64,000 nucleotides of DNA, taken from positions 62,001 through 126,000 of the forward strand of contig JAFEDI010000128.1 in the NCBI GenBank assembly GCA_018241725.1. Direction: 5' to 3'. Positions 47,825 to 58,020 of this stretch are shown one piece after another. How positions within the stretch are numbered: position 1 is the stretch's first letter; every line of letters begins with the position of its first letter. The DNA is from Pseudomonadota bacterium (GTDB lineage: Bacteria; Pseudomonadota; Gammaproteobacteria; Burkholderiales; Rhodocyclaceae). Both the position numbers and the translations under genes were made by a program. The notes under the pieces are model-generated. The model worked only from the letters and a program-made list of their open reading frames with translations. It did not search any database and had not been told where the DNA came from.

Positions 47825-48276
47825 TGTCCACATGCTCCCGCCTGGCCCGACGCCCCACGCACCAGGTGCATGGGCAGATCCTGCTGCAGACCCCGACTCC
47901 GCTGACGCCCCCAGACAACCGCTGTCAAACCACCGACCACAGCCCCCAACGCGGCCAGCAGATCGGCATTACCGCCCGGTGCCACGACGGCGCCGCAGAC
48001 AGCTCCGGCGATGACGCCCAGCACCGGCCAACCATACGCATACAACGCCGCCTGCAGCGGCACGCGATCGTCGATGACGACACCGACGGACTCACCGGGA
48101 TGCGCCTCAATGTCATTGACCACTCTCACGCTCCGGCTGATCGGCGCCAGTGGGCGAGCCAGATTGACACCGCCGCAGCCACCCGGCTCGTTGCAACGAC
48201 CACAGCCCTGGGCCACGGACACATCCACCCACGCATAGCCGGCTTCCAGCCGCTGGACGACACCATTGACCCGCAT
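47821..48276 (-). CDS. mucC: RseC/MucC family membrane protein
   Basis: A 151-residue protein of the RseC family. The N-terminus has the Cys cluster GCGRCNEPGGCGG (residues ~24-36), likely an iron-sulfur or redox site. It is followed by two membrane helices (AALYAYGWPVLGVIAGAVCG and AALGAVVGGLTAVVW). RseC-type proteins modulate sigma-E signalling and, in E. coli, electron transfer to SoxR. Its start and the mucB stop share a base (TGATG). Confidence 0.92.
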   Translation of the reverse strand: MRVNGVVQRLEAGYAWVDVSVAQGCGRCNEPGGCGGVNLARPLAPISRSVRVVNDIEAHPGESVGVVIDDRVPLQAALYAYGWPVLGVIAGAVCGAVVAPGGNADLLAALGAVVGGLTAVVWGRQRSRGLQQDLPMHLVRGASGQAGACGQ

Positions 48277-49241
48277 CAGCGCTTCCGCATCTCCACGCCA
48301 TCGGCAATGCGCACCAGCGCCTGCTGCGGCACCTCACCCAGCACGGTGATCAGGTGATCGGACACCGTGCGGCGGAAAATGTTGAACGCCCCGGACGAAC
48401 TCATCCCGCTCTGCAGGTTGCTCTTGGCCGGCATGGGCTCGATGAACACGGAAATCGCCGCCAGTCCATCGGAAAACACCACGTGATAGGCCTCGCCGCG
48501 CTCCTTGCGCCCCTGTCGGGCCACCGACACGACCTGACGGAAACCAGGGATGGAGTTCTTGAAAACCCAACCGATATCCTCGACCTTTACATCGTTGCCG
48601 CGGGCATTGACAACTTTCCAGTCGCTTGAGCGCACGAAGCGGGGCTTGACCTTGTCCCTGTCGAAAGGCGCGCCCACCTGAACTTCGGTGAAAGCGAACT
48701 GCTCGATGTTCTCCCCCTTCTCGCCGACCAGGCGTGCCCGTAGCAGCAGGCCGGACCCCACATCGGCCCAGAACTGGTGACCGAAGCGCATTTCGTCCTT
48801 GGGCTCAAGGATGATCTGCTGGCTCTCCATGCCGACGATGCGGACAACCTCGCCCTTGCGGATGCGGTAATGTTCGGCAAGGGCACTGGGGGATTGCGGC
48901 AGGCGTGCCGGGAAGCTGCGGCGCGCCGTCGATTGGTCGATGATCAGGAGCTTCTGGTCGGGCAGAAAGCACTGCACCTCTTCGTTGTTGCGCACTACTT
49001 CGCGCGGGCTGCCATCAAGCGCTTCGAGCTTCTCGTATTCGCCGCTGCCATCCACCAGGTGGGCAATGCGCGATGTCTCGACGTTCTTTCCGCTCTGATA
49101 CGTGAAAGTGCCCGTGTAATTGAGCTTGTGGGCCGCATTGGAGATACGTGCAAGCCAGCTGAGCGGATCTGTCGGAACGTCGGCCAGGGCGGAGCCACTC
49201 CATGCCCCGATCGCCACCAGGCAACAGAAAAAATGCTTCAT
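48276..49241 (-). CDS. mucB: Periplasmic negative regulator of sigma-E, MucB/RseB
   Basis: Binds the periplasmic part of the anti-sigma factor and protects it from cleavage until lipid or LPS stress signals arrive. The 321 residues have a signal peptide (MKHFFCCLVAIGAWSGSALA) and the LolA-like domain NYTGTFTYQSGKNVETSRIA...REVVRNNEEVQCFLP. A C-terminal domain with VSDGLAAISVFIEPM-type sequence follows. The ATG overlaps the mucA stop by ATGA. Confidence 0.95.
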   Translation of the reverse strand: MKHFFCCLVAIGAWSGSALADVPTDPLSWLARISNAAHKLNYTGTFTYQSGKNVETSRIAHLVDGSGEYEKLEALDGSPREVVRNNEEVQCFLPDQKLLIIDQSTARRSFPARLPQSPSALAEHYRIRKGEVVRIVGMESQQIILEPKDEMRFGHQFWADVGSGLLLRARLVGEKGENIEQFAFTEVQVGAPFDRDKVKPRFVRSSDWKVVNARGNDVKVEDIGWVFKNSIPGFRQVVSVARQGRKERGEAYHVVFSDGLAAISVFIEPMPAKSNLQSGMSSSGAFNIFRRTVSDHLITVLGEVPQQALVRIADGVEMRKR

Positions 49242-49774
49242 CGCTGGCTGGCCACCTGGGTATCCGAGACCGTACGCACATACAGGGCCACGCCCGGCAT
49301 GGCCGCTGACGGCGCCATTGCCTGATGGGCGAACAGATATTCACGCTCCGACGTTTCGCTGTTGGCGGCCAGTTTGGCCGGCGCCTGGTCCATCGTCACC
49401 GCTGCGATGGGGGCCTTCTTGGCCTGGGCCATCTGCAGAGCATCCTGGCCGGAACCGTTCAGGTTCATCGCCACCCAGCCGACAGCCGCCACCCCCATTA
49501 CCGACGCCGCGATCGGCATCAGATGACGCACCCAGCCGCCCCCGATCTCACGCTTCGGCGGCGCCAGAACGGTAGGTTCGTCATCCAGACACAGCATCAC
49601 GTTACGAGTGAAGTCCGACGACAGGACCTGCTCATCGCGCAACAGATCTCCGATCAGGCAATAGTTCTCCCACTCCTGACGCAATGCACCATCCCGCTTC
49701 AGGGAATCGAACATCCGCGTCGTCGCGTGCTCGTCGAGCGCGCCGTCGAGCAGGGCAGAAACCTTTTCTTTCAT
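49238..49774 (-). CDS. mucA: Anti-sigma-E factor, MucA/RseA
   Basis: Inner-membrane anti-sigma factor. The 178 residues have a cytoplasmic N-terminal domain (MKEKVSALLDGALDEHATTR, WENYCLIGDLLRD) that holds RpoE. One membrane helix (MPIAASVMGVAAVGWVAMN, residues ~90-110) and a periplasmic tail for DegS-type cleavage follow. It begins 4 bp after the rpoE stop. Confidence 0.95.
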   Translation of the reverse strand: MKEKVSALLDGALDEHATTRMFDSLKRDGALRQEWENYCLIGDLLRDEQVLSSDFTRNVMLCLDDEPTVLAPPKREIGGGWVRHLMPIAASVMGVAAVGWVAMNLNGSGQDALQMAQAKKAPIAAVTMDQAPAKLAANSETSEREYLFAHQAMAPSAAMPGVALYVRTVSDTQVASQR

Positions 49775-49778
49775 CGTC

Positions 49779-50378
49779 TTACCACCTTTTGTTCGGAGCC
49801 GTATCGAGCAACGGCTTGAGCTTTTCAGAAATTGCTTCCCGTGCGCGGAAAATCCGCGAACGGACCGTGCCGATAGGGCACTCCATGATCGTGGCGATCT
49901 CCTCGTAACTCAGGCCTTCGATCTCGCGCAGGACTATCGCCGTTCTCAATTCTTCGGGCAGCGCCTCCATGGCCACATTAACGGTGTCGCCAATCTGCTT
50001 GGTCATCAGGAGGCGTTCCGGCGTATTGATGTCTCGAAGCTGGTCCCCTTCCTCGAAAGTCTCGGCTTCTTCGGAATCGAAATCGGTCGTAGTGGGCGCG
50101 CGCCGCCCCTGCGAAACGAGAAAATTCTTGGCAGTATTGATCCCGATACGGTAAAGCCACGTGTAAAAAGCGCTGTCCCCACGAAACGACGGCAAGGCAC
50201 GATAGGCCTTGATGAACGTCTCCTGGGCAACATCCTCCACTTCGGCTGGATCTCGGATCAATCTCGACAACAGGCGGGCGAGCTTGCGCTGATACTTGGA
50301 AACAAGCAGGCCAAACGCCTGTTTGTCACCGCGCTGCACACGCTCGACCAACTGTTGGTCAATTTCGCGATCGCTCAT
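49779..50378 (-). CDS. rpoE: RNA polymerase sigma factor RpoE (AlgU-type)
   Basis: ECF sigma factor for the envelope-stress response. The 199 residues have region 2 (YQRKLARLLSRLIRDPAEVE, DVAQETFIKAYRALPSFRGD, FYTWLYRIGINTAKNFL) and region 4 (LREIEGLSYEEIATIMECP, GTVRSRIFRAREAI). The ATG at 50378 starts the conserved MSDREIDQQLVERVQRGD; the open frame upstream is non-coding. A sigma-E-like promoter sits ~95 bp upstream, which suggests autoregulation. Confidence 0.97.
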   Translation of the reverse strand: MSDREIDQQLVERVQRGDKQAFGLLVSKYQRKLARLLSRLIRDPAEVEDVAQETFIKAYRALPSFRGDSAFYTWLYRIGINTAKNFLVSQGRRAPTTTDFDSEEAETFEEGDQLRDINTPERLLMTKQIGDTVNVAMEALPEELRTAIVLREIEGLSYEEIATIMECPIGTVRSRIFRAREAISEKLKPLLDTAPNKRW

Positions 50379-50472
50379 GGTCGGGAAACAAATATCTTCG
50401 TAGTCGTGACCTGAAGGGTCACCGGCCCAGAAGTATATCCCGAGAGCCGCCAAAACCTGGCCAAAGTACCTC

Positions 50473-50499
50473 CTAGACCCTGCCGCATCCGTATAGTTC
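50473..50499 (-). promoter_or_regulatory. Candidate sigma-E autoregulatory promoter of rpoE
   Basis: On the minus strand GAACTA (50499-50494), then 16 bp, then TCTAG (50477-50473). This is close to the sigma-E pattern GAACTT-N16-TCTGA. The position, ~95 bp ahead of the rpoE start, fits autoregulation as in E. coli and Pseudomonas. Confidence 0.6.
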
Positions 50500-50513
50500 A
50501 GTCGTCCTCAGGG

Positions 50514-50544
50514 TTGTTTTGCGACTAACTGCACGTGCTATAGT
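50514..50544 (+). promoter_or_regulatory. Possible sigma70 promoter of nadB
   Basis: TTGTTT (50514-50519) and TATAGT (50539-50544) are 19 bp apart, about 41 bp ahead of the nadB start. The -10 is good; the spacing is long. Confidence 0.4.
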
Positions 50545-50585
50545 CGGCCCTTCGCAAAACAGCCCACCGCGGCAATCCCACCGAA

Positions 50586-52199
50586 GTGACCGCTTTTGAC
50601 GTGCTCATTCTGGGCAGTGGCCTGGCCGGACAATCCCTGGCCCTGCGCCTGGCAGACAAACTCAAGATCGCCCTCGTTACCAAACGCTCCCTCGAAGACA
50701 GCGCCAGCGCCTGGGCTCAGGGCGGCATCGCCGCCGTTCTCGACCCCGCCGACGACACCGAAGCCCATGTGTCCGACACCCACACCGCCGGCGCCGGCCT
50801 GTGCTCCGACAGCGCCACGCGCTTCGTCGTCGAGAACGGCCCCCGCGCAATCCACTGGCTGATAGAACACGGCGTCCCCTTCACCGCCGACTCCAGCACC
50901 TCCATCGGCTATCACCTGACCCGCGAAGGCGGCCACAGCCACCGACGCATCATCCACGCTGCCGATGCCACCGGCGCCGCGGTACAGGCCACGCTGACCG
51001 AACAGGTCCGCCGCCACCCGAACATCACCATCCTCGAGCAGCACATCGCCATCGACCTCATCACCGGCACCAAGGTCGGACGCTCGGATGAAGGCTGCCT
51101 CGGCGCCTACGTGCTCGACATCGCCAACGACGAGATGCGTACCATCGCCGCGCGCCACACGGTGCTCGCCACCGGTGGCACCGGCAAGGTCTACCTGTAT
51201 ACGACCAACCCCGACACAGCGACAGGCGACGGCGTGGCCATGGCCTGGCGCGCCGGCTGCCGGGTCGCCAACATGGAATTCATCCAGTTCCATCCGACCT
51301 GCCTCTACCATCCACAAGCCAAGTCCTTCCTGATCTCCGAGGCCGTGCGCGGTGAAGGTGGCGTACTGCGCCGCCCAGACGGCAGCCGCTTCATGCAGGA
51401 TCACGATCCACGCCTGGAGCTCGCCCCACGCGACGTGGTGGCACGCGCCATCGACTTTGAAATGAAAAAGCACGGCTTGGACTGCGTCTTCCTCGACATC
51501 AGCCACAAACCGGCAGATTTCCTGCAGAGCCACTTCCCGAACATCCTGGCGCGTTGCATGGAGCTGGGTATCGACATCACCCGCCAGCCGATCCCTGTTG
51601 TGCCGGCCGCCCACTACTCCTGCGGCGGCATCGTCACCGATTTGCACGCCCGCACCGATGTGAAGGGCCTCTACGCGATCGGCGAAAGCGCCTGTACGGG
51701 CCTGCATGGCGCCAACCGCCTGGCCAGCAACTCGCTGCTCGAATGCCTGGTCTTCAGCGAATCGGCAGCAGCCGACATCCTGGCCAATCCCCGCCCGCTG
51801 CCGGACAACCTGCCCCAGTGGGACGAAAGCCGGGTCACTGACGCCGACGAGACGATCGTGATCTCCCACAACTGGGACGAGTTGCGCCGCTTCATGTGGG
51901 ACTACGTGGGCATCGTGCGGACCAACAAGCGCCTCGAGCGCGCCCAGCACCGCATCCGCCTGCTGGCCCGGGAAATCGACGAGTACTACAGCAATTTCCG
52001 CGTCTCCAACGATCTGATCGAGCTGCGCAACCTGGTCGTCACCGCCGAACTGATCGTCCGCAGCGCCCTCAAGCGCAAGGAAAGCCGTGGCCTGCATTTC
52101 AGCCGCGATTACCCGGAAACCCTGTCGAAGGCCCGCGACACCATCCTTCGTCCGCCACATAAGCGGACCTTCGTGCGCGCGCCGCTACCGAGAGCCTAG
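50586..52199 (+). CDS. nadB: L-aspartate oxidase
   Basis: FAD enzyme that oxidises L-aspartate to iminoaspartate, the first step of de novo NAD synthesis. The 537 residues begin with the dinucleotide fold [56 protein letters not shown]-type sequence and [20 protein letters not shown] are the fumarate-reductase/NadB signatures. The start is GTG 50586. It is divergent from rpoE; nadA and nadC are not in the window. The last 4 bp overlap the convergent ygfX gene. Confidence 0.97.
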   Translation: MTAFDVLILGSGLAGQSLALRLADKLKIALVTKRSLEDSASAWAQGGIAAVLDPADDTEAHVSDTHTAGAGLCSDSATRFVVENGPRAIHWLIEHGVPFTADSSTSIGYHLTREGGHSHRRIIHAADATGAAVQATLTEQVRRHPNITILEQHIAIDLITGTKVGRSDEGCLGAYVLDIANDEMRTIAARHTVLATGGTGKVYLYTTNPDTATGDGVAMAWRAGCRVANMEFIQFHPTCLYHPQAKSFLISEAVRGEGGVLRRPDGSRFMQDHDPRLELAPRDVVARAIDFEMKKHGLDCVFLDISHKPADFLQSHFPNILARCMELGIDITRQPIPVVPAAHYSCGGIVTDLHARTDVKGLYAIGESACTGLHGANRLASNSLLECLVFSESAAADILANPRPLPDNLPQWDESRVTDADETIVISHNWDELRRFMWDYVGIVRTNKRLERAQHRIRLLAREIDEYYSNFRVSNDLIELRNLVVTAELIVRSALKRKESRGLHFSRDYPETLSKARDTILRPPHKRTFVRAPLPRA

Positions 52200-52633
52200 G
52201 GCGGCGAATCCTGCGGGCCCGCCAGACGCATGCGGGCTCGTAGACGCAGCCACACCTGCAGTTCCGTCCACGCCTGCGGCGCGAGCTGATCGCGAAACAA
52301 CATCAGCGCACCGGTTTTTCGCTCGCCATCAACCCGCCAGATCAACCAGACGGCCGCATACGTCACCACGCTTGCCGGAAGCAGATTCAGCCTGTGCTCC
52401 AGCAACCCATCCGGATCAAAGAGTAGTGCGCCATCCTCCAGCAATCCCAGGGGCTCCGGCACTCGACGGCAATGACGCCAGCAATGCCAGCCAGCCCCCG
52501 CCAGCACCAGCCCCCCGGCTGCACTGATCGGCCCCACGCCAAAACCAAGCAGGAACGAAAAAGCCGCCGCAAGATGCAGAGCCACAAGAAGCATGGCGAG
52601 CAGCCGCGACGGCCTGAATTCAATGACAGTCAT
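52196..52633 (-). CDS. YgfX/CptA-like inner-membrane protein
   Basis: A 145-residue protein with two adjacent membrane helices ([20 protein letters not shown] and [19 protein letters not shown]). A cytoplasmic domain with [20 protein letters not shown] and [10 protein letters not shown]-type sequence follows, the layout of the YgfX (PF07254) family. E. coli YgfX was reported to disturb FtsZ/MreB. No SdhE antitoxin-like gene is adjacent here. The ATG at 52633 is inside a strong hairpin just after fabF. Confidence 0.75.
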   Translation of the reverse strand: MTVIEFRPSRLLAMLLVALHLAAAFSFLLGFGVGPISAAGGLVLAGAGWHCWRHCRRVPEPLGLLEDGALLFDPDGLLEHRLNLLPASVVTYAAVWLIWRVDGERKTGALMLFRDQLAPQAWTELQVWLRLRARMRLAGPQDSPP

Positions 52634-52660
52634 GGACGCGCGGATTTCCGTGCGTCCATG
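52631..52660 (-). promoter_or_regulatory. Hairpin sequestering the ygfX start codon
   Basis: A 13-bp stem with one G-T wobble and an ATTT loop spans from just after the fabF stop to the ygfX ATG. A 9-codon frame (MDARKSARP) starting at 52659 ends in a TGA that overlaps the ygfX ATG. It may limit ygfX translation relative to fabF. Confidence 0.45.
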
Positions 52661-52663
52661 CGG

Positions 52664-53899
52664 TCAGATCTTGCGGAACACCAGGGTACCGTTGGTACCA
52701 CCGAAGCCGAAGTTGTTCTTCATTGCCACGTCGATCTTCATCGGGCGGGCAACGTTCGCGCAGTAGTCCAGATCGCACTCCGGATCCTGCTCGAAAATAT
52801 TGATCGTTGGCGGCGACACCTGGTGGTAGACCGCCAGCGTCGTCAGCACGGACTCGAGACCACCCGCACCGCCAAGCAGGTGGCCGGTCATCGACTTGGT
52901 GGAGTTCACCACCAGCCCCTTGGCGACATCGGCACCAAATGCCAACTTGATGGCCTCGGTTTCGTTCTTGTCACCCAGCGGCGTGGAAGTACCATGCGCG
53001 TTGAGATACTGCACTTCATCCGGGTTCACACCGGCATTCTTCAGCGCATTGATCATGCTGCGACGCGGACCATCGGTGTCCGGCGCGGTCATGTGGTAGG
53101 CGTCGCCGCTCATGCCGAAACCGGCCAGCTCAGCGTAGATGCGCGCACCGCGCTTGACCGCGTGCTCGTACTCCTCAAGGACCAGCACGCCAGCCCCTTC
53201 GCCCAGCACGAAGCCATCACGATCCTTGTCCCACGGACGACTTGCGGTGGCGGGATCGTCATTGCGGGTGGACAAGGCCTTGGCGGACGCGAAGCCACCA
53301 ACCGCCAGCGGCGTGACGGTGGACTCGGCACCGCCGCACACCATTACGTCGGCATCACCGTATTCGATCGTCCGGGCACTGATACCGATCGCGTGCAGAC
53401 CAGTGGTACAGGCGGTGACGACCGCGATGTTCGGCCCCTTCAGACCAAACATGATCGACAGGTTGCCCGAGATCATGTTGATGATGGTGCCGGGGATGAA
53501 GAACGGCGAAATCTTGCGGGGACCGCCAGCGAGGAAATCGTCGTGGGTATCCTCGATCATCGGCAGACCGCCGATGCCCGAACCGATGTTGACACCGATC
53601 CGGTGGGCGTTCTCCTCGGTCACCTCGATGCCCGAATCACGGAAAGCCTGGATGCCCGCGGCAAGGCCGTAGTGGATGAAACCATCCATACGACGCGCTT
53701 CTTTCGGCGAAAGATAGGCACCGATATCGAAGCCCTTCACTTCACCGGCGATCTTTGCCGAGAAGTTCGTGGTATCGAAACGGGTGATCTCACCGATGCC
53801 GGAACGGCCATTCAAGATGGCGTCCCAGGCTTCAGACACGGTATTGCCGACCGGCGAAATAACGCCAAGGCCGGTGACGACGACTCTGCGACGGGTCAA
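52664..53899 (-). CDS. fabF: 3-oxoacyl-ACP synthase II
   Basis: Condensing enzyme of fatty-acid elongation. The 411 residues begin with [18 protein letters not shown]. The nucleophile is Cys164 in [10 protein letters not shown], and the catalytic His lie in [11 protein letters not shown] and [12 protein letters not shown]. The start is TTG 53899 with GGAG six bases upstream; no ATG is available before the conserved N-terminus. It is 16 bp after acpP and closes the fatty-acid operon. Confidence 0.97.
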   Translation of the reverse strand: MTRRRVVVTGLGVISPVGNTVSEAWDAILNGRSGIGEITRFDTTNFSAKIAGEVKGFDIGAYLSPKEARRMDGFIHYGLAAGIQAFRDSGIEVTEENAHRIGVNIGSGIGGLPMIEDTHDDFLAGGPRKISPFFIPGTIINMISGNLSIMFGLKGPNIAVVTACTTGLHAIGISARTIEYGDADVMVCGGAESTVTPLAVGGFASAKALSTRNDDPATASRPWDKDRDGFVLGEGAGVLVLEEYEHAVKRGARIYAELAGFGMSGDAYHMTAPDTDGPRRSMINALKNAGVNPDEVQYLNAHGTSTPLGDKNETEAIKLAFGADVAKGLVVNSTKSMTGHLLGGAGGLESVLTTLAVYHQVSPPTINIFEQDPECDLDYCANVARPMKIDVAMKNNFGFGGTNGTLVFRKI

Positions 53900-53915
53900 G
53901 GCAGGCTCCGGAAAC

Positions 53916-54155
53916 TTACTTCTTCAGGTGGGCGGTGACGTAGTCGATCGCTTGCTGAACGCTGGTGATCTTCTCGGCTTCTTCGTCGGGGATCTCGCAC
54001 TCGAACTCTTCTTCAAGGGCCATCACCAGCTCGACGGTGTCGAGGGAGTCGGCGCCCAGATCGTCCACGAAGGAGGATTCGTTCTTGATTTCGGACTCGT
54101 TGACACCGAGTTGTTCGGCAACGATTTTCTTGACGCGCTGTTCGATATTTTCCAT
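53916..54155 (-). CDS. acpP: Acyl carrier protein
   Basis: The 79-residue acidic carrier of fatty-acid intermediates. Phosphopantetheine attaches to Ser37 in [10 protein letters not shown]. Its sequence is almost universal in proteobacteria ([18 protein letters not shown]). It lies 87 bp after fabG with its own candidate promoter, as expected for a very highly expressed gene. Confidence 0.98.
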   Translation of the reverse strand: MENIEQRVKKIVAEQLGVNESEIKNESSFVDDLGADSLDTVELVMALEEEFECEIPDEEAEKITSVQQAIDYVTAHLKK

Positions 54156-54202
54156 GTGTTTACTCCTTCCCTGATTACGGGTGTGAATTCAAAAACCTTC
54201 GC

Positions 54203-54211
54203 ATTCTACCA
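54203..54211 (-). promoter_or_regulatory. Extended -10 promoter of acpP
   Basis: TGGTAGAAT on the minus strand (54211-54203) matches the extended -10 form TGnTAnAAT. It lies ~48 bp before the acpP ATG, after a small GC hairpin plus TTTTT that may partly terminate fabG transcripts. No good -35 is visible. Confidence 0.5.
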
Positions 54212-54242
54212 AAAACATGCCCCCCCGCCAGCGCGGCGAGGA

Positions 54243-54992
54243 TCAGGCCATGTACATACCGCCGTTCACGTGCAGGGTCGCACCGGTTACGTAAGAAGCC
54301 GCAGGCGAGGCCAGGAAACCTACCACGGAGGCGATTTCTTCCGGCTTGCCGAGACGGCCCAGCGCGATCTTGCCCTGCAGCGACTCGCGCTGCGCTTCCG
54401 GCAATTCCTTGGTCATGTCGGTGTCGATGAAGCCCGGCGCAACACAGTTGACTGTGATATTGCGGCTACCGAGCTCCTGCGCCAGCGCCCGGGTCATGCC
54501 CGCCACGCCCGCCTTGGCAGCCGCGTAGTTAGCCTGCCCCGGATTGCCGGAACTGCCGACCACCGACGTAATGTTGATGATCCGGCCACCGCGCGCCTTC
54601 ATCATGCCACGCATGACCAGCTTGGACATGCGGAAGACGGCCTTCAGATTGGTGTCGATGACCGCATCCCACTCGCCATCCTTCATGCGCATGGCCAGGT
54701 TGTCACGGGTGATGCCAGCGTTATTGACCAGCACAGCTACCGCACCGAAATCCTTCTCGATTGCTCCCAGCGCAGCCTCACAGGCCTCCGCATTGGTCAC
54801 GTCAAGGGCCAGGCCACGACCTGCAATGCCTGCAGCCTCAAGACCAGCCTGAATATCCGCAGCACCAGCTTCGGACGTAGCCGTCCCGATCACCGTCGCG
54901 CCCATTCGCCCCAGTTCGAGCGCAATGGCCCGTCCAATACCGCGGGACGCACCGGTCACCAGCGCAACCTGCCCCTGCAAAACCTGAGTCAT
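54243..54992 (-). CDS. fabG: 3-oxoacyl-ACP reductase
   Basis: NADPH-dependent reductase of the fatty-acid cycle (SDR fold). The 249 residues contain the cofactor motif VTGASRGIGRAIALELG, NNAGITRDNLAMRM, the catalytic Ser in TSVVGSSGNPGQ and YAAAKAGVAGM with the Tyr-x3-Lys. C-terminal GATLHVNGGMYM is FabG-typical. It overlaps fabD by ATGA. Confidence 0.98.
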   Translation of the reverse strand: MTQVLQGQVALVTGASRGIGRAIALELGRMGATVIGTATSEAGAADIQAGLEAAGIAGRGLALDVTNAEACEAALGAIEKDFGAVAVLVNNAGITRDNLAMRMKDGEWDAVIDTNLKAVFRMSKLVMRGMMKARGGRIINITSVVGSSGNPGQANYAAAKAGVAGMTRALAQELGSRNITVNCVAPGFIDTDMTKELPEAQRESLQGKIALGRLGKPEEIASVVGFLASPAASYVTGATLHVNGGMYMA

Positions 54993-55924
54993 ACCGCCCC
55001 CGTCATCTTCAGAACCTCTTCCAGGCTGGCCGTGTCAGCGATCGCGCCGCCCTGCAGGCTGCCTTCGATACGCTTGGTCATGCCGGCCAGCACCTTTCCG
55101 GGGCCGCACTCGAACACATGCGTCGAACCACGACGGGCGATTTCGCGCACCGTCTCGATCCAGCGCACCGGGGAATAGGCCTGGCGCACCAGCGCATCCT
55201 TGATGCGTTCGGGCTGGTCCTCGACGGCCACATCCACATTGTTGAGCACCGGAATGGCGGGCACCTTCAACTCGATTTCCGCCAGACGCACAGCAAGGCG
55301 CTCGGCCGCCGGCTTCATCAGCGCACAGTGGAAAGGCGCACTCACCGGCAGCAGCACGGCACGCTTGGCACCACGCGCCTTGGCAACGGTGATCGCACGC
55401 TCGACGGCGGCCTTGGAACCCGCGATGACGATCTGCCCCGGGGAATTCAGGTTGGCGGCGGAAACCACGTCGCCCTGGGCCGCTTCGGCACAGGCCTCGA
55501 CAGCCGCATCCTCGTCCAAGCCGAGCAGCGCGGCCATTGCACCTTCACCCTGCGGAACCGCCTCCTGCATGGCTTGCGCACGCAGACGCACCAGCTTGAC
55601 CGCTTCGGCCAGCTCTAGGGAGCCGGCCGCCACCAGCGCCGAATATTCACCGAGGCTGTGGCCGGCAACCAGGGCCGGCACCGCGCCACCTCGGGCAATC
55701 CACTCGCGATATACAGCCACACCGGCGGTCAGCATCAGCGGCTGGGTATTGACGGTCCGGGCCAGCACCTCGGCCGGACCTTCCAGCACCATCTGCCACA
55801 AATCCTCGCCGAGCGCGTCGGACGCCTCGGCAAAAGCTTGGCGAATCACGGCGGACTCACCATAGGCACTCATCATGCCCACGGACTGGGAGCCCTGCCC
55901 CGGAAACACAAACGCAAAATTCAT
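54989..55924 (-). CDS. fabD: Malonyl-CoA:ACP transacylase
   Basis: Loads malonyl units on AcpP. The 311 residues begin MNFAFVFPGQGSQSVGMM. The nucleophile is Ser90 in VAGHSLGEYSALVAAG, and SAPFHCALM carries the partner His. AGGGATC precedes the ATG at 55924. It is distinct from its malonate-pathway relative mdcH at 17477. Confidence 0.98.
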   Translation of the reverse strand: MNFAFVFPGQGSQSVGMMSAYGESAVIRQAFAEASDALGEDLWQMVLEGPAEVLARTVNTQPLMLTAGVAVYREWIARGGAVPALVAGHSLGEYSALVAAGSLELAEAVKLVRLRAQAMQEAVPQGEGAMAALLGLDEDAAVEACAEAAQGDVVSAANLNSPGQIVIAGSKAAVERAITVAKARGAKRAVLLPVSAPFHCALMKPAAERLAVRLAEIELKVPAIPVLNNVDVAVEDQPERIKDALVRQAYSPVRWIETVREIARRGSTHVFECGPGKVLAGMTKRIEGSLQGGAIADTASLEEVLKMTGAV

Positions 55925-55966
55925 GATCCCTACCCTGTATGGTGACTGATTCTTGTTGCTTGTTCT

Positions 55967-56932
55967 TTAAAACTCGAGCAGCGCAGCGCCCCACGTGAAG
56001 CCGCCACCCACGCCTTCGAGCAGCAGACGCTGCCCGCGCTGGATGCGCCCGTCACGGACAGCCTGATCGAGCGCCAGCGGAATGGACGCCGCCGACGTAT
56101 TGCCATGCTGAGCAACCGTCGCGATGACCCTCTCCATCGGCAGGCCGAGGCGCTTCCCCGTCGCCTGCATGATGCGAATGTTGGCCTGATGAGGAATCAG
56201 CCAGTCCACCGCGTCGAGCGGCATGCCGGCCTGCTCAGCGACCTCGCGCGCCACCTCGCTCAGCACCTTGACCGCAAACTTGAAGACTGCCTGGCCATCC
56301 ATGCGCAGAAAGGGGTCGCCGGTCACACTGCCGCGATTGACCTGCCCGGGCACGCACAGGATGGGGTTGTGGCTACCGTCGGCGTGCAACGCCGTGGCCA
56401 GGATGCCGGGCCTGTCGGAGGCCTCCAGCACGACCGCGCCGGCACCATCACCGAACAGCACGCAGGTGCCGCGATCGCTCCAGTCGAGGATGCGCGAGAA
56501 GACCTCGGCCCCGACGACCAGTGCCCGCTTGCTGCTGCCCGAGCGAATGAACTTCTCTGCGGTGGCCAGCGCGTACGCGAAACCGGCGCACACCGCCTGC
56601 AGATCGAAGGCTGCCCCGCCATTGGCAATGCCCAGGCGGGCCTGCAGCAGCGCTGCGGTACTCGGGAAGATGTAATCGGGCGTCGAGGTCGCGACGATAA
56701 TCAGATCGATGTCCGCTGGCTGACAGCCCGCGGCCTCTATCGCCCGAACCGATGCCTCGTAGGCCAACTGGCTCGCCGTGACATCCGGTTCAGCCAAGTG
56801 GCGGGCACGAATGCCTGTGCGCTCGGCGATCCACTCGTCCGACGTATCGATGCCGCGCGCCACCAAATCATCGTTGGTAACAGGTTTCCCGGGTAGAAAA
56901 CTCCCGGTGCCAGCCACTCGTGCATAAATCAT
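55967..56932 (-). CDS. fabH: 3-oxoacyl-ACP synthase III
   Basis: Initiates fatty-acid synthesis by condensing acetyl-CoA with malonyl-ACP. The 321 residues have the nucleophile Cys115 in [12 protein letters not shown], His in [10 protein letters not shown] and Asn in [32 protein letters not shown] is the usual N-terminus. It overlaps the plsX stop by ATGA. Confidence 0.98.
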   Translation of the reverse strand: MIYARVAGTGSFLPGKPVTNDDLVARGIDTSDEWIAERTGIRARHLAEPDVTASQLAYEASVRAIEAAGCQPADIDLIIVATSTPDYIFPSTAALLQARLGIANGGAAFDLQAVCAGFAYALATAEKFIRSGSSKRALVVGAEVFSRILDWSDRGTCVLFGDGAGAVVLEASDRPGILATALHADGSHNPILCVPGQVNRGSVTGDPFLRMDGQAVFKFAVKVLSEVAREVAEQAGMPLDAVDWLIPHQANIRIMQATGKRLGLPMERVIATVAQHGNTSAASIPLALDQAVRDGRIQRGQRLLLEGVGGGFTWGAALLEF

Positions 56933-57942
56933 GCAACGGACCTTTCACGTTCCATTCGTTCGCTGATACGTTCGATGAGGCGATTGCGTGCCGCTTCCAC
57001 CGCCCGCCAGACTGCCTGCTCGAAAGCGAAGGCATCGGCCGAGCCATGACTCTTCACCACCACGCCACGTAAACCCAGCAGGGCTGCGCCGTTGTAGCGC
57101 CGGGGATCCAGCTTGTGCTTGAAGCCCTTCAGGGCGGACATCGCGAAGAGCGCCGCCAGCTTGGTCAGCCAGTTGCGGGAGAACTGTTCGCGCAGGAAGG
57201 TGGCCATCATCTGGGCCAGCCCTTCGGAGGTCTTCAGTGCCACATTGCCGACGAAGCCATCGCAGACGACCACATCCACGGTTCCCTTGTAGATGTCATT
57301 GCCTTCCACATTACCGTAGAAATTGAGCCCGCTGGCGCGCAGCAACTCGGCAGCCTGCTTGACGACTTCATTGCCCTTGATCTCTTCCTCGCCGATGTTC
57401 AGCAAGCCAACGCTCGGACGTTCGTTGTGTTCGACGGCTGCCACCAGCATTGCGCCCATGATGCCGAACTGCAGCAGATGCTCAGGCGAACAATCCACAT
57501 TGGCCCCCAGATCAAGCACATGGGTTTGCCCACGCAGCGTCGGCAGCGTACTGCAGATCGCCGGGCGATCGATACCGGGAAGGGTTTTCAGGACAAAACG
57601 GGAAATCGCCATCAGTGCGCCGGTATTGCCGGCAGACACAGCCGCCTGGGCCTCCCCGTCCTTGACGAGGTTAACCGCAACGCGCATCGACGAGTCCTTC
57701 TTATTGCGCATGGCCAGCGCCGGCGATTCATCCATGCCGACCACCTCGGTGGCGCGATGGATGCGCAGACGCTCTCCGAACTCGGCCAGGGCCGTTCCGA
57801 GATGGGGCTCGATGGCCTCCGGACGCCCGACCAGGATGATCCGGGTGTCGCGATCTTCCCGCAGAAAATGCAGGGAAGCCGGCACGGTCACCGAGGGGCC
57901 GTGATCGCCCCCCATGCAGTCAATAGCCAGGGTGACAGTCAT
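56929..57942 (-). CDS. plsX: Phosphate acyltransferase PlsX
   Basis: Makes acyl-phosphate from acyl-ACP for phospholipid synthesis. The 337 residues begin [20 protein letters not shown]. They contain [33 protein letters not shown] and [21 protein letters not shown] 57942 is preferred to a TTG at 57951. It lies 78 bp after rpmF in the conserved rpmF-plsX-fabH order. Confidence 0.97.
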   Translation of the reverse strand: MTVTLAIDCMGGDHGPSVTVPASLHFLREDRDTRIILVGRPEAIEPHLGTALAEFGERLRIHRATEVVGMDESPALAMRNKKDSSMRVAVNLVKDGEAQAAVSAGNTGALMAISRFVLKTLPGIDRPAICSTLPTLRGQTHVLDLGANVDCSPEHLLQFGIMGAMLVAAVEHNERPSVGLLNIGEEEIKGNEVVKQAAELLRASGLNFYGNVEGNDIYKGTVDVVVCDGFVGNVALKTSEGLAQMMATFLREQFSRNWLTKLAALFAMSALKGFKHKLDPRRYNGAALLGLRGVVVKSHGSADAFAFEQAVWRAVEAARNRLIERISERMERERSVA

Positions 57943-58020
57943 TCGGCGCAAACAGAGAGAAGCATGTATGAAAACGGCGCGAGCGCCCTTAGGCGTCGCG
58001 CCGCTCGCGGACCGGGGAAA

